Made by a program: the position numbers and the translations under genes | NCBI GenBank assembly: GCA_037074615.1 | Contig: CM073524.1 | Location: forward strand, 17,995,406 to 18,059,405 | Source: Leucaena leucocephala | Lineage: Eukaryota; Streptophyta; Magnoliopsida; Fabales; Fabaceae | Length of the DNA stretch: 64,000 nt | Direction: 5' to 3' | Shown: in pieces, positions 34,874 through 46,821 of the stretch | Layout: the number at the start of each line of letters is the position of its first letter | Numbering within the stretch: position 1 is the first letter of the stretch | Notes under the pieces: generated by a model | What the model saw: only the letters and a program-made list of their open reading frames with translations | What the model was told of the DNA's origin: nothing | The model's database searches: none

Positions 34874-36283
34874 TTAATCCCGTAGCATTGGGATATAGGG
34901 CCTTCCCCTGAACTGGATCAATCCATCTGGGGAAATCTCAAAATTCCTGGTCTTCCCCCTCTCCATCTTATCTTTGAATATTGCTGCGAGCTTATCCTGC
35001 TTTTGAGCCTCTTTTATCTCATCTTCTATGCAAGCTCTAACATGAACTCCTCCGAAAGGACTCTCCGTCAGTTGCATTTGATATAGAGGACTCCAATCGT
35101 GCATATCTTCTATCAATTCCAACTCCTTGATCATCATGTGTGCAACCTGCACCACTTTTCTACTCAGGGCATCAGCTACCACATTGGCTTTTCCTGGATG
35201 ATATTTAATTTGAAAGTCGTAATCTTTTAGCAATTCCATCCATCGTCGTTGCCTCATGTTGAGCTCTTTCTGATCCTGTAGATACTTCAGGCTTTTGTGG
35301 TTGCAATATAACTCTATAGTTGCTCTATATAAATAGTGTCTCCATATCTTCAGAGTGTAAACCACCGCCGCAAGCTCCAGATCATGAGTGGGATAATTCT
35401 CTTCATGTGGCTTCAACTGCCGAGAAGCGTAGGTTACTACTCTACCTTACTGCATCAGCACACATCCCAACCCCTGCTTGCTAGCATCAGTGTAGACTAC
35501 GTAAGTCTGAGTTGGGTCCGGAATAATCAGCATGGGAGTAGTGGTTAATCTCTGCTTTAACTCTTGGAAGCTAGCCTCACACTTCTCATCCCACTTAAAC
35601 TGCTGGTTCTTTCTGGTAAGCTTGGTAAGTGGCAAGGCAACTCGAGAAAAGTCTTGAATAAATCTTCTATAGTACCCTGCTAGGCCAAGAAAGCTTCTAA
35701 TCTCTGTCACTGTCCTCAGCTGCTCCCAGCTCAAAACTACTTCAACTTTGCTAGGATCCACAGCTACCCCTTCTCGGGATATGACATGACTGAGAAATTT
35801 GACTTCTGAAAGCCAAAACTCGCACTTACTCAGCTTAGCATAAAGCTTCTTTTCTTTAAGGGTACTAAGAACAATTCTCAAATGCCTTTCATGTTCCTCT
35901 GCAGATTTGGAGTACACCAAGATATCATCAATGAAGACCACAACAAACTGATCTAAATAAGGCCTGAAGATCTGGTTCATGTAATCCATGAAATTAGCAG
36001 GTGCATTCGTTAACCCAAAAGGCATCACAAGGAACTCAAAATGTCCATAGCGCGTCCTGAAAGCAGTCTTTGGAATATCATCTGACTTCACCCTTAGCTG
36101 ATGATAGCCAGATCTCAAGTCAATCTTAGAGAATAAGCTCGCTCCTGCTAATTGGTCTAGCAGATCGTCAATTCTGGGGAGAGGATACTTATTCTTGACT
36201 GTAATCTTATTCAATTCCCTGTAGTCAATGCATAGCCTTAGGCTGCCATCCTTCTTCTTGGCAAAAGCACGGGAGTACCCCAT
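34874..36283 (-). pseudogene. pol: Element B reverse transcriptase and RNase H
   Basis: Two stretches of the same frame (36283-35447 and 35416-34874) separated by a single stop, where a Gln codon in element A has become TAA. RT blocks: KKDGSLRLCIDYRELN, KIDLRSGYHQ, the TAFRTRYGH block that element A lacks, and FIDD. RNase H: YTDASKQGLG and, after the stop, YPTHDLELAAVV and DALSRKVVQ. A frameshift near 36240 separates it from the protease frame, and another near 34880 from integrase. Confidence 0.93.
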
Positions 36284-37254
36284 GGTGATACACTGGGTCT
36301 TATGAAACCCTTTTCCAATAGCTCCTCAATTTGCTTCTTCAGTTCCATCATCTCATTAGGAGCCATTCTGTATGGGGCTTTGGATACTGGTCCAGCTCCA
36401 GGTACAATGTTAATTGCAAACTCCACTTCACGTTCTAAAGGCAATCCTTGAATCTCCTTTAGAAAGACTTCAGGAAATTCATTGACTTTTCGGATCTCAT
36501 TAATTCCTTCTTCTACCTCTGTTTGAACAGAAAAGAATACCATATAACCCTGACATCCTTTCCGTAGACATTTATCTGCCTGAGCCTCCGTTATGAAATT
36601 CAATCTTACTTCCGGACTCAGATCAGCGACCTTTGGGCCAAGAACTAGGGTCTTGTTCCTGCAGTCCAGCATTACATTATTGGAGGCTAACCAATTTAAA
36701 CCAAGTATGACATTGATCTCTCGGAAAGGCATACATATTAAGTCTAAGGTGGTACAGCAGTGCTCATAACGTACTATACTATTCAAACAGGCATCAGATG
36801 TAACTACCTTAGCATTGGTGGGAGTTTTTACATGTATATCATAACGCAACTTGCTAATCTGAAGGCCTAGGCGTTTAGCACACTCATAGGAAATAAAGGA
36901 ATGACTTGCACCCAAATCAAATAGAGCAGTCACAGCATGATCATTGAGATAGATTGTACCTTGGATCATCTCAGGTGATTGCTGAGCATCCTCCCTGGTG
37001 AGTGTAAATACTCTTCCTGGTGTCCTTGGCCTTGGATTTGTTATAGCTTGAGGGCATTCTCGGGAAAAATGTCCGGGCTTTCCGCAGGTGTAACAAACAT
37101 TCTGGCCCATTAAACATGGTCTGTCACCATGATTCTTTCCACACTTATCACATACTTGGGCCTTTGAATCTTTGTTGTTGGACCTTCTGCGGAAATTTCC
37201 TCTACTCATCCTCGTTTTGCCATGGTCGCTTTCTCTTCCTGTAGCAGCTACCAC
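36238..37254 (-). pseudogene. pol: Element B zinc knuckles and protease
   Basis: 338-residue open stretch with a basic region, a cysteine cluster (CDKCGKNHGDRPC) and an intact CCHC knuckle (CYTCGKPGHFSRECP). The aspartic protease active site reads DLG instead of DSG, so the protease would be inactive. It runs into the start of RT (EVEFAINIVPGAGPVSKAPYRM), then a frameshift ends it with MAA. Confidence 0.92.
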
Positions 37255-37261
37255 TGGCAGA

Positions 37262-38143
37262 TTCTTAATTTCGACCAGCTTTATCAGGAGCTGCTTGATC
37301 CCTGGTTCCCGATCTGAATAACATTCGATGATTCATGCTATTTTCAACAATACGGCGTGCCTCTACGGCCTTGTTAAACTGGTTGTATTATTGAGGAGTT
37401 AACTTCTCCTTTAGCGTAGAGTTCATCCCTCGAATCATCCTTTCTGTCATCCAGCGTTCATCATCCACTTGGCGCAGATAAGTGGAATATTGAGATAGCC
37501 GGATGAACTTAGCAAGATATTCATCAAACGACTCCTTCTCTCCTTGTCTTAGTACAAGGAATTCAGCCTCTCTTTCATCTCGAACTGACCGAGGAAAATA
37601 TTTTTCATGAAACTGCTCAAGAAACACTTCCTAGGTGATCAGAATGTCTCTTGCTTGCAGAAGTAGCTCAGTATTCTTCCACTATCTGTCAGCATCTTTT
37701 TCTAGCTGATAGATAGCCATTTGATCTTTGGTTTTCGTCGGGCAGTCAAGAACCTTGAAGATCTTTTCTAGCCTGCTAATCCAATCCTCAGCTATCTGCA
37801 CCTCGAATGTCCCTTCAAACGCTGGAGGATTGTACTTACAGAATTTGATCATCCATTGTTGGATGCTAGCTGCATCCTCTCTTGGGTCAACCCGTCTCTA
37901 GGGCTGCATTGGCTGTGGTTCTCTACTAGCTGATCCTGAAGGCTTGGGTGGCCTCAGGTTGCTTACTGCCTCAGCTACTGCTGCAGCTATGGCGGCATCT
38001 CTTTCCTGCTCATTATGTGCCTAAGCTGCCCGCATTTCCTCAATCATCTTTTGTTGTTGTTCTAATCGCTCTAAAATTATTTGATTAATATTTCCAGCCT
38101 CACGCGGTTCCTCTGCTAGAATAGTTCTTCTTGTTTGAACCAT
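37262..38143 (-). pseudogene. gag: Element B gag (capsid region), several stops
   Basis: Starts at 38143 with MVQTRRTILAEEP, matching element A gag. It is interrupted by several in-frame stops, mostly where element A has CAG, CAA or TGG. The 37388-37627 stretch carries the conserved Gag core (FHEKYFPRSVRDEREAEFL). Confidence 0.88.
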
Positions 38144-38300
38144 GTTGTTATACTATAATGCAGAAGGGAATGCGATAAATAACAATTCTCATATCATTTC
38201 AAACATAGTATACAAGGTATATGTCACAGTCATACATGTACTACTGTACTGATCTTTTATATATTACGTACATTGAAAACATTACCCTCTCTATCATACT

Positions 38301-38996
38301 CTAATCCTTCTTAAACTTTATTCTAATAAACTCTCCTACCAAGTAGATGCAGTCGGATACAGTACAATATGGTTCTTCGTCAAAATATCGATCCAACTCT
38401 ATTTTCCAGGTAGGAGTAGTTGGCAATACATCATCCATAATCTCTAGCCAAAGCCTCAGGGTTAATACATTTGGATCCCAGGCTTGATATATGGCTTTTA
38501 CCCTTGTGATAAAATTCTGATAAACCATATAATCTTGATCTACATTTTTTACCAGAGTCTGCCTCAGCTCATATAGCTGTCAAGCTAATACTGCTGATCT
38601 CTCAAATTGTTCTCTACTCAGGTTCCTCCCTGGTACCATCCCTATGATCAGATCTCCCAAAGGTATCTCTACTAGTGTCACTCTAGGCCTACTAGGACCT
38701 GGTGCATCAATCTGATCAAGTACTGGTCTGGATTTTGTAACGTCTGCTATATTTGGAGGTACCACATTTATTGGAATGGCAGGAATAGGACCTTCTATCA
38801 CCATCTCCTCCTGATCCACCACAAGATTTGATCCTACTGAGGAACTATCCACTTCAGAGTCACTAACTACTGGAGATATCCAAGGATCAAAATCATTGTT
38901 CATTATCTCCTCTTTCAAACTATCCGAACTAGAGACCTCTGGTTTAGGATCCCATTGGTTTACCGTGGTTTCAGATCCAGATCTATATCTAGTCAT
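38301..38996 (-). pseudogene. Extra ORF upstream of gag in element B (unknown product, one stop)
   Basis: Single frame of 232 codons including the stop (MTRYRSGSETTVNQWDPKP...). One internal stop at 38578-38580 sits where element A has CGA (Arg), a C-to-T change. Same order as the copy in A: acidic serine-rich N-terminus, proline-containing linker, aromatic C-terminal region (RVKAIYQAWDPNVLTL; PTTPTWKIELDRYF). Not recognised; see the copy at 10161-10855. Confidence 0.7.
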
Positions 38997-39094
38997 CCTG
39001 CAAACACTAACTTAGTGTCAATTATGACAGCTTTATCATGGTATATCTATCTATAAATCATCTATTCAGAGTATTTTCTAAGCCAGAATCCTTT

Positions 39095-39106
39095 GCTCTG
39101 ATACCA
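39095..39106 (-). other. Primer-binding site of element B (initiator Met tRNA)
   Basis: Minus strand TGGTATCAGAGC, three bases inside the LTR boundary at 39110, as in element A. Confidence 0.9.
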
Positions 39107-39109
39107 AAA

Positions 39110-39870
39110 TGAAACGTCCTTACTTTTGTACATTATAGGGATCATTTGGTAGCATTTAGAACTATTTTCAAGGTCATTGAAGTCCAATTTCTCAATCTGG
39201 AATTTTTCTCTTCTCGAGTACTGTTTACTGTGTAAATTCCAGATGAGTGACCTGACTTCGGAAAATCATAATTAATTATAGAAAAATTGAAATAAAGTGG
39301 TTCTAATTGCTACATGAAGCTAACTCAATTATAATTTAGGGAAAAATAACTCATTGCTCATTATTTGACCAAGTCAACGTAGGTCAACGTTATAATGTTA
39401 CTGTTCATCCAACGTTTTCCCCTAAATCCAGCATTCTGGTCCTAACTTTGGTAATTTATATCTCCAGGTGTAGACATCCAAACGAGGCATACTATATATA
39501 AAATAGAAGCTTAGTATGTCTACTATATATCATAAAAATTTCATACATTTATTCATCCATTTACTATTTTTAATCATGGGTCAAACATCATTAGGTCACC
39601 ACGTGGTATTGTTCATAGTGGTAAATTTCATCACTCAACTTTGCATACATATGCATACATCCATCATATATCAGTCAAACATGCCAAATAATACTCATTA
39701 ATAAGCTGTGATACATCATGACATGTACAAAATTCTCATATTTCTAATACATCCTTTTTGCCTGAAATCCGGCAGCACAATGGCTATACTTAGTCTTTAG
39801 AAAGTAACTGATCTTCCGGCTAGGTCCACTCACTTCCAGCCTCCTTAGACAGTACCTACGTACACAGTAC
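39110..39870 (-). mobile_element. Element B 5' LTR, truncated
   Basis: Nearly identical to 30729-31560 of the 3' LTR, but with an internal deletion in the module (39816-39870 is only part of it) and an abrupt end of similarity at 39870. The promoter half of the LTR is absent. Confidence 0.85.
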
Positions 39871-40014
39871 TCTGTATAGTCTACCAGCACAACGGCATTT
39901 TTCTAGTACACATCTTTAAATCTTAACCTTAAATATTGACCTTAACCTTAACCTTACATATACTCAATTGGAATTATCTTAAATCATTGGAATACCTCTT
40001 AACCTTAAAAACAT
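39871..40014. other. Junction zone between opposed LTR pieces
   Basis: 39871-39960 is the reverse complement of sequence next to the module in the chimeric LTR (25550-25611). It is followed by short CTTAACC repeats and then, near 40015, forward-oriented LTR sequence. It marks a head-to-head rearrangement. Confidence 0.55.
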
Positions 40015-41791
40015 AGAATTTTTATTTGAGGTCCCGATAAATTTATATACATTTTTGAAGATGGGGAAATTAATACAATATTTTTTGAACCTCAGAATCA
40101 GATAAAATTTGGTAGTAAATTTTTATAATTAATTTTAGAATTTATGAAATTGATAGAAATAAAAAAGGAGTTATGTGGAATTTATAATGGAATTTATAAT
40201 AGAATTTACAGTGGAATAAAACACACGATAAATACTTTTTAGGAAAATTTCTTAGGAGTTGAGCCTATGAAGGTAGGGGACCATATAGAAGGCCCAAAAT
40301 GGTGCCTTATAGGCCCAATAATATTTGTAGATAAGTATGTGGGCCAGTGCTAATAAAAACCCAAAAAATAAAATTACGAAAATGCCACTATGTGTTGTGC
40401 CATTAAGCAAGAGATAGATGGAGGGCATTTTGGTCATTTGACTAAGGTTAGATGATCAAGGAGAGTTTCTAGAATATTTGACCAAGGTTAGGGAATACTC
40501 TGGTGATATATGAAAAGATGATAATGCCCTAGAATATTAAAGTAAATAAAGAAGAACTAAGGGGTATTTTGGTAATTTGTCAAGGGATCAGTAATTAAGT
40601 TTAGATCCAGTCCAAGAACGTCAATTGTAGGAAGAATCTGGATACTGGATTTAAGATCTGAAAACATTATTAAATCTCAGAAAAGTTAGATTTAGGAAAC
40701 AGTCTAGTTTTTAGGAAATTGGACTAAGTCAGTACCGGATTGAACTAAAATTTTTCTAGATGCTTCTTCCCCTGAAATTTCACCATATGTGGATATTAGG
40801 TGTCCCTTGATGATGTCACCATTTGGCTTCTAGGGCAAGCTTGATTCAAGAGCAAATGTGAGCCATTAGATCAAATATTACACAAAGTGATCTTAGCCAT
40901 TCATTTCCATGCATTCAAGTCTATAAATACCCTCCATTTCTCTTCACTTTGCTTCAAGTTAGAGGAACCTTGGGGAGGTGCTATCCAAGTGAAAGGCCAA
41001 CCCAAGACAAGGAAGATCTAAGGTACCAAAGTTCAAGTTAGCTAGGGATTAAGGTAAGCAATCTATCCTAGCTTATTTTCCTTTAATTTTGGGGGCTTGG
41101 ACTTAGGGTTTTTATGGAAGAAAATTGAGCTTTCTCTAGGGTATATATGCTATCCAAAACCCTATATGAAAGAAGAAAGAAGAGGTTGAAGTTAGAACTA
41201 TGAGATTAATGTTTAAATAAGTTAGTTTAAGTGATTGGTTATTGAATCAAGTTGATATTCTTCACTTTGCCATGGAAGAGACCTTTCAGTCTACACTATT
41301 CTGTATAGAGAGTGATGGAATTTTAATGATCTAATTCTTCCATTGAATTTATATGATGATTTTGTGTAGGATTGGATAGGTTTTGAACCTTAGAAGCATT
41401 GGAATTGAAAGTTATAATTTTTTAAAGTCTTCTCTATACTATTCACACGCATGAATAGTGATTAGAATTTTATGATTTTGATGCTTCCAATGATTTTAAA
41501 ATGAAAAAGTGTGTGGAGTAAAGTAGAGAAATAAATATTGGAAGTATTGGAATCAAAATGAGAAATTTTGAAAGAAAAAGAGAGGTTTCTCAGTTTTGTC
41601 TAGAATAGTGAGTAGCTGCTGGAATTTGGGAATTCTGAGTTCATAAATGGATTCATAAGGCCAAATTGTATTGAGTAAGGTCAAGACATCAATTGATTCA
41701 AAGGCCAAGTCAATTAGTAAATATTAAGTAAAGTTGTTTTAGTTAAGTAAGCTCAATGTTTAAGAAAGTTACATTATAATTATTGAATTTA
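40015..41791 (+). mobile_element. D-type LTR, left part (host of the MULE)
   Basis: Forward LTR with the GATAAAATTTGGTAGTAAATT-type segment, a TATA box at 40922-40932 and the later segment around TTATATGATGATTTTGTG. It is interrupted by the MULE after the target site TTGAATTTA (41783-41791) and continues at 52357. Its true 5' start is missing. Confidence 0.7.
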
Positions 41792-41954
41792 GGAAAAATG
41801 ACATCTGAGTCCCATGGAAGCAATTAAATGACAAAAAAGTCCCAAGAAATGATATAATTAATTTCAAGTCCCATGGGACCTTAGATGAATTTTTTTCAAT
41901 TGTAAAAAGATAAAACTGCCCTTGTGAATTAAAAACAGTAAAAGCAGAAAGAAT

Positions 41955-42412
41955 TTGGTGTTCTGCTGTGAAAAGAAGACGAGAAAGCATGAAACCAAAG
42001 GCGTAGCCTCTTTTAAGATTGCAGTATGCTCTTTCTTCATCACTTGCACTCTGCTCCTTCGTCTCTGCTTGGTCGCCTTTCCTCTTCCAGTCATCGTCGC
42101 TGCCACTGGACCTTCCAGCAGCAGCCACTTGCTTTGTCGTATTCGATCGTCTCCGTCATCTCTCCAGTAGTGCCGTTCGTTCTCCTCGCTCTGAGTTTAT
42201 TCTCTCTAGGTGAATCTGTCTCTGTAGCTATTACCTTTGCTAAATTTTTTATGTTTAAATTTGTATGCTCTACATGTTATATCATAATGTGAAGTCATGT
42301 TTCTTTGGATTCTTCTCTAAGATCCCTTTCATTAGAAAAACTTATCCCTTTAAAAGTTATATTCGGTTTGCAAAAATTTATGGGGTGTTTACTTTAGTGT
42401 AATAAGAAAATA
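41955..42412 (+). other. Segment present only in the left MULE arm (5' UTR-like)
   Basis: About 457 bp between AAAGCAGAAAGAATT and AGAAAGGTTCCTTC, which are adjacent in the right arm. It is CT-rich with a plausible 5' splice donor near 42210 (CTAG|GTGAAT). Short ORFs in several frames have no domain. It may be the original transposase leader and first intron, a captured host-gene 5' end, or the right arm may have lost it. Confidence 0.5.
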
Positions 42413-42960
42413 TGAACATTAGAAAGGTTCCTTCAAAGTGTGATTGACAGATCATGATCTGATATGCGAGGCAATGTGAGTTGTTATTATAGTACGCGAT
42501 AGTTGTTAATATAAGTGCTAGAGTTGTTTATATTATATGTCTGGTGTAGGTTGTCATTACTGATGATTGTTATGCCTTTACTATGGGGTTATTATTTCCT
42601 ACTGCTGGAGTTGTTATTCCTTCACTATAGGGTTGTTATTTATAAGTGCTAGAGTTGTTATTTTTGCTGTCATAGATAAGTTATTTTTCAGTTGTCAAGT
42701 TCTTGTTCCTTCACTATGGGGTTCTTATTTTCTACTGATAGAGTTGTTATTTTTGTTGTCATTGGGTAGTTATTATTTACAAGTGGTTGTTATGCCTTCA
42801 CTATAGGGTTATTAATTTCTACTACTGGAGTTGTTATTCCTTCAATATATGGTTGTTATTTTTAAGTGCTGGAGTTGTTATTTTTGCTATCATGGGTAAG
42901 TTATTTTTTAGTGGTTAAGTTGTTTTCGCTGTCATGATAAAATTCTTTTATTAACAATAT
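42410..42960. repeat. Subterminal GTTGTTATT repeats of the MULE arm
   Basis: Irregular repeats of GTTGTTATT with AAGTGCTGGAG or CCTTCACTATGGG spacers; the inverted counterpart is at about 51660-52135. Subterminal repeats often hold transposase sites in MULEs, but that is not shown here. Confidence 0.65.
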
Positions 42961-43038
42961 AACAAGTTAACATGTCTTGAACATATTTGAATACACGTAT
43001 TGCTAATAGTATCATTGCTACTATATCTTGCTCCTCTG

Positions 43039-44520
43039 TGATAAGATACATTTTGTATATGGTTTCTGTGACGTTTTTATGAGTTTTATAATGACTTTAC
43101 CATTCATTTCATGCCTTAAATTGTGCTTTTGTGTTGATACATGATTGTGCGGGGCAATGTGTTAATTAAAGGGTAAAATGGTAAAATAACTCTTCCAACC
43201 TGCATATATTCTGTTATCTACTGATTTGGACTTTTACAGTGAGCTTTTATGTTGAATTGCAGGTACTTTGGAAGAGAGCAAGGACCAGGAAAGAAATCAT
43301 AAGTCAATAAAAGTGAAATCACGCTTCTACGCTATCTAGTCGGGACCGAAGAGTCCTCAAGTCGTGACCTTTAATTTTTCTGGAAGATTACCTATGTTCA
43401 TAGGTCGCGACCAACAAATGTACATGGTCATGACTAAAATGCAAAATCGCTGAAGCTGCGAGTTTTGAATAAGGTCATGCTGTTATAAGAAGAGACGGAG
43501 GCTGCCGTCAAGGGGAGGCTGGTTTTTGGACCTGATTAGGCTAAGAAGCAGTACTCGAGCGCTCTCTATACACCTTCTCCTCATATTCTATCGTTCTACA
43601 CCTTTCCACAGATATCTATACATCTTTACACCATTCACCCTTCATCTCTTCATCGTTTCTTCATGGCATCACATCTAAACAGCGATTGCAGTGCAGTAGA
43701 AGTCATGAAGGCTAAACCTTTAGTCTCTTTGTGATGGATCTAATATCTTGAGCTCACGGACTGAAACGGGGAGTTTTTACTGTTCTAAGTTGCATCCCTT
43801 TACATGTTATGATTGCTGCTAGATCTAGGGTTTTCATTCTATGTTTAAGGATTGAATATCGATTGATCATTCTCGAGTTAGACTGTTGTATTTGATTCTG
43901 GATGATTTGAACGTTAGATTTCAATTTAATATTTCAGTTTCAATTTTAAGAAAGTTGGGTTATTTTCAACGATCGTTGCAAATCAATTCAATTGCTTGAA
44001 ATCTAGGGTTTTCGATCGACGACCATTCGAGGGCGTTCTCATCAATCTAGGGTTAATTACATACTAAGTGGTTTCTAACAATTCACTAATAGTTCTTAAA
44101 CTAGCTTTGATTAAAGGAGTTTAAGGAATATTAGGGTTCTGGACTCAATCGATCGATTGAGGTTTTTCTTTGAGACTTAGTGATTTAAAACTCCAATTCA
44201 ACATAGAAGCAAGGATAAATAAGTTTTCATCATCAAGAGCCTACCATTACATATTTCTCGAACAAACCAACTCTTCTCATCTCAATCAAAAATCCAAAAA
44301 CATCTACTTTTCTGCAATTTAATTTTATCAAGCACCCAAAACCCCAAAACCAGTTTTACCTTCACTCAGGTTTTCATCGATTTTGACATCCAATTTGCTA
44401 GGTTTCTAATAGAAAGGCTCCTTGAGAAGAACGATAGGGTTGTGCCTTATACTACATTATATTGGGTGCAACTAACTTTATTTTGATGGCTCGGACTGCG
44501 ACAATCCGAGAGCCTCATCA
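43039..44520 (+). mobile_element. Solo LTR inside MULE left arm, TSD CTCTG
   Basis: Starts TGATAAGATAC and ends CCTCATCA, with CTCTG at 43034-43038 and 44521-44525. The right MULE arm lacks this segment, which confirms the insertion. It resembles none of the other LTRs. It contains four degraded GTCGCGAC-type motifs at about 43340-43440. Superfamily uncertain. Confidence 0.85.
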
Positions 44521-44859
44521 CTCTGATTACTATCTATTTTGTTTGGTTGGATTATGTTTTGATTTGTAGATCTTATAGTTGCTAATTTTCTTTTCTTTTG
44601 ACCTTAATTTTTTTTCAATTTATCCCTTTGCTTGAATTGCAAATGTTGCTTTGTTGTTTCAGCTTCAGAACCAAAGAAAGTTGCATCTCAGACCATTATA
44701 AATGTATAGGTTTTTACTTGGCCTTTTTAATATAGTCACTAGCCAATGATTTGAACCTTTAAGAGACATTACAATAATGCACGGTTGATACACTTGGCTT
44801 CTCAAGTTTGAGTGTCAAAAGTAACCCTACCATAGTCTTAGAATCTTTGAGTCTTTCTA

Positions 44860-44960
44860 TCATAAAATTGAGACTCAATCTTTTTTCTCTTTGGCCTCCC
44901 AGGAGGCCGTCTAGTAATTAAGGGCTCAATGAACGTTTCTTTCAGTAGTTCAGACACTAT
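44860..44960 (-). pseudogene. MULE transposase C-terminal tail, left-arm copy
   Basis: Minus strand encodes a tail with ITRRPPGRPKRKKIESQF. Inverted counterpart of the stretch at 48370-48470. The GRPKRK basic motif before a zinc knuckle is typical of MuDR-type transposase C-termini. Confidence 0.6.
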
Positions 44961-45107
44961 CAGCTGTGTACATATTTCTTAATGTATAGGTTGTTATTTA
45001 CTTAGGTATTACTTTTCATTGTCAATGGCAAAGTTGAATTTAATTTTTTTTTGCTTTTGCTTTTGATTGAGTGAATTCATGTTCTTCTATTATTGGACAA
45101 CTTGCAG

Positions 45108-45336
45108 GTGTTCATGCGGGGTTATTGTATTGTCGTGGCTAAAGACTTGGGATGGCAACACAGTAGATGAGGAAGGTTATACAATGCCAACTTACTCAAT
45201 TGAAGACCTCCACCAAATGAGGGTTGACTGTTTGTTTAGGCTGATGACTCACCCCAACAACTCACAATGGGAACAAGTTTTGTCCAGGCTAGGTGGCAAA
45301 GGGTCCAGAAATTGCAAGAAAATAGTGACTATTTAA
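45108..45336 (+). pseudogene. Possible Ulp1-like (C48) peptidase C-terminal exon
   Basis: After a good 3' splice site (CTTGCAG, ending 45107) the frame reads CSCGVIVLSWLKTWDG, then MPTYSIEDLHQMRVDCLF and HPNNSQWEQVLSRLGG, to a stop at 45334-45336. A Cys-Gly followed by a hydrophobic strand and an (E)DL..MR...L..H motif suits the end of a Ulp1-type SUMO protease, a gene class known to be carried by some plant MULEs. The catalytic His and Asp parts are not present. The first seven residues are shared with the transposase remnant at 46720-46390, so the exon start lies on the arm boundary. Moderate confidence only. Confidence 0.45.
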
Positions 45337-45510
45337 GTGTGTTTTAGACTGTAAAATGAACAAATAATACGTGTAATTGAACAATTTCAACAAATGTAAA
45401 GTCGTAACCTGTTGGGGAAAGAATGTTACCATGTTCAATACCTAGGTGTTGTGTTTTTTATGTTATCATGTACAACAAATTGACCTAACTCAATTTTATA
45501 GGAGGGAATA

Positions 45511-46280
45511 TTAACAACTCAACCACCTATGAATAACAACCCCATCACCAACAAATAACAACCCCAGCACCAGCGGTAACAACCCTAGCACCTGCAGTAA
45601 CAACCCTACCACTAACAAATAACAACTCCACCACCTACGAATAACAACCCCATCATCAAAAATAACAACCCTAGCACCTGCGGTAACAACCCCAGTACCT
45701 GCGACTACAACCCCACCACCAACAAATAACAACCCCACCACCTACGAATAACAACCTTATTACTAACAAATAACAACCCCAGCACCTATAGTAACAACCC
45801 CAGTACTTGCAGTAACAACCCCAGCCCTACTGTCATGACTAGTGGATCCTCTTACCGCGACTGGACGTCTTAGGAGTTCTTGGTTGCGACAATAGTGTCA
45901 TCCGGTGGCGACACTTGTTCACATAAGCTTCCAAAAAACCAGCGCCTGGGAATGACAACCCCAGCACCTGTGACTTACAACCCCAGTGCCTGGGAATGAC
46001 AACCCCAATGCCTGTGAATAACAACCCCAGCGCCTGTGAATTACAACCCTAGTGCCTGGGAATGACAACCCCAGTGCCTTGGAATAATAACCCCAGCGCC
46101 TGGGAATAACAACCCCAGTGCCTGGAAATGACAACCCCAGTGCCTATGAATAACAACCCCAGCACCTGCGACTTACAACCCCAGCGCCTGGGAATGACAA
46201 CCTCAGCGCCTATAAATAACAACCCCAGACCTGCGACTTATAACCCTAGTGCCTGGGAATGATAACCCCTGCGCCTGGGA
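45511..46280. repeat. 22-bp minisatellite in MULE loop
   Basis: Tandem units like GAATGACAACCCCAGTGCCTGG (period about 22 bp; irregular in the first 300 bp, cleaner from 45940). Long minus-strand ORFs here arise because a 22-bp unit cycles through all frames; they are not genes. At 45835-45915 the array is broken by GTCGCGAC-like motifs. Confidence 0.85.
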
Positions 46281-46389
46281 ATGACATAGTATTTGATCTG
46301 ATTCATATATATGCACTTTCCAATTAGATCAGGTATTGCCAGCAAATATAAAAGGCATACAGCAAGCATAGACACCTTCATCAAGAACC

Positions 46390-46720
46390 ATCCTACCTTC
46401 CAACAACATGGAGATTGATCAAGGTTACAAAAAATAACTTTCATCACTTTCTACAGATATATACAAAGCAAAAATCAGTGCGCTATGTATTTACACAAAA
46501 AAATAGAGCAACCCATCGCCATTCCTCAGCTAGAGTTTGGATTCTTGCATGTCTTCACTGTGTGTCCAACTTCATGCCATCTTCCATAATGATAAGTCTT
46601 CCTGTTCTAAAATTGAGACTCAATCCTTTTTCTCTTTGGCCTTCCCGGAGGCCTTCTAGTAATTTGGGGGTCAAGGAACCTTTGTTTCATTAGTTCGGAC
46701 ACAATAACCCCGCATGAACA
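46390..46720 (-). pseudogene. MULE transposase C-terminal fragment with decayed zinc knuckle
   Basis: Minus strand reads SELMKQRFLDPQITRRPPGRPKRKR, a stop, then YHYGRWHEVGHTVKTCKNP. The second part aligns with the CCHC knuckle at the end of MuDR-type transposases (C..C...GH....CKNP), with the first two Cys changed to Tyr and Trp. No catalytic core is present. Confidence 0.65.
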
Positions 46721-46821
46721 CCTGCAAGTTGTCAAGTAATACAAGAACATGAATTCACTCAATCATAAACAAAAGCAAAAAAAAATTAAATTCAACTTTG
46801 CCAGTGACAATGACAAGTAAT

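Noticed and set aside
41955..42292. Serine/leucine-rich ORFs in the left MULE arm
   Set aside because: Overlapping frames on both strands over a CT-rich leader-like segment; no domain and no reason to prefer one frame.
45919..46134. Long minus-strand ORFs in the 45511-46280 repeat array
   Set aside because: They follow from a 22-bp tandem repeat that lacks stops in every phase; no start context, domain or conservation supports a protein.
45511..46280. CRISPR-like regular repeats
   Set aside because: Units are contiguous minisatellite repeats without unique spacers, and the DNA is plant nuclear.
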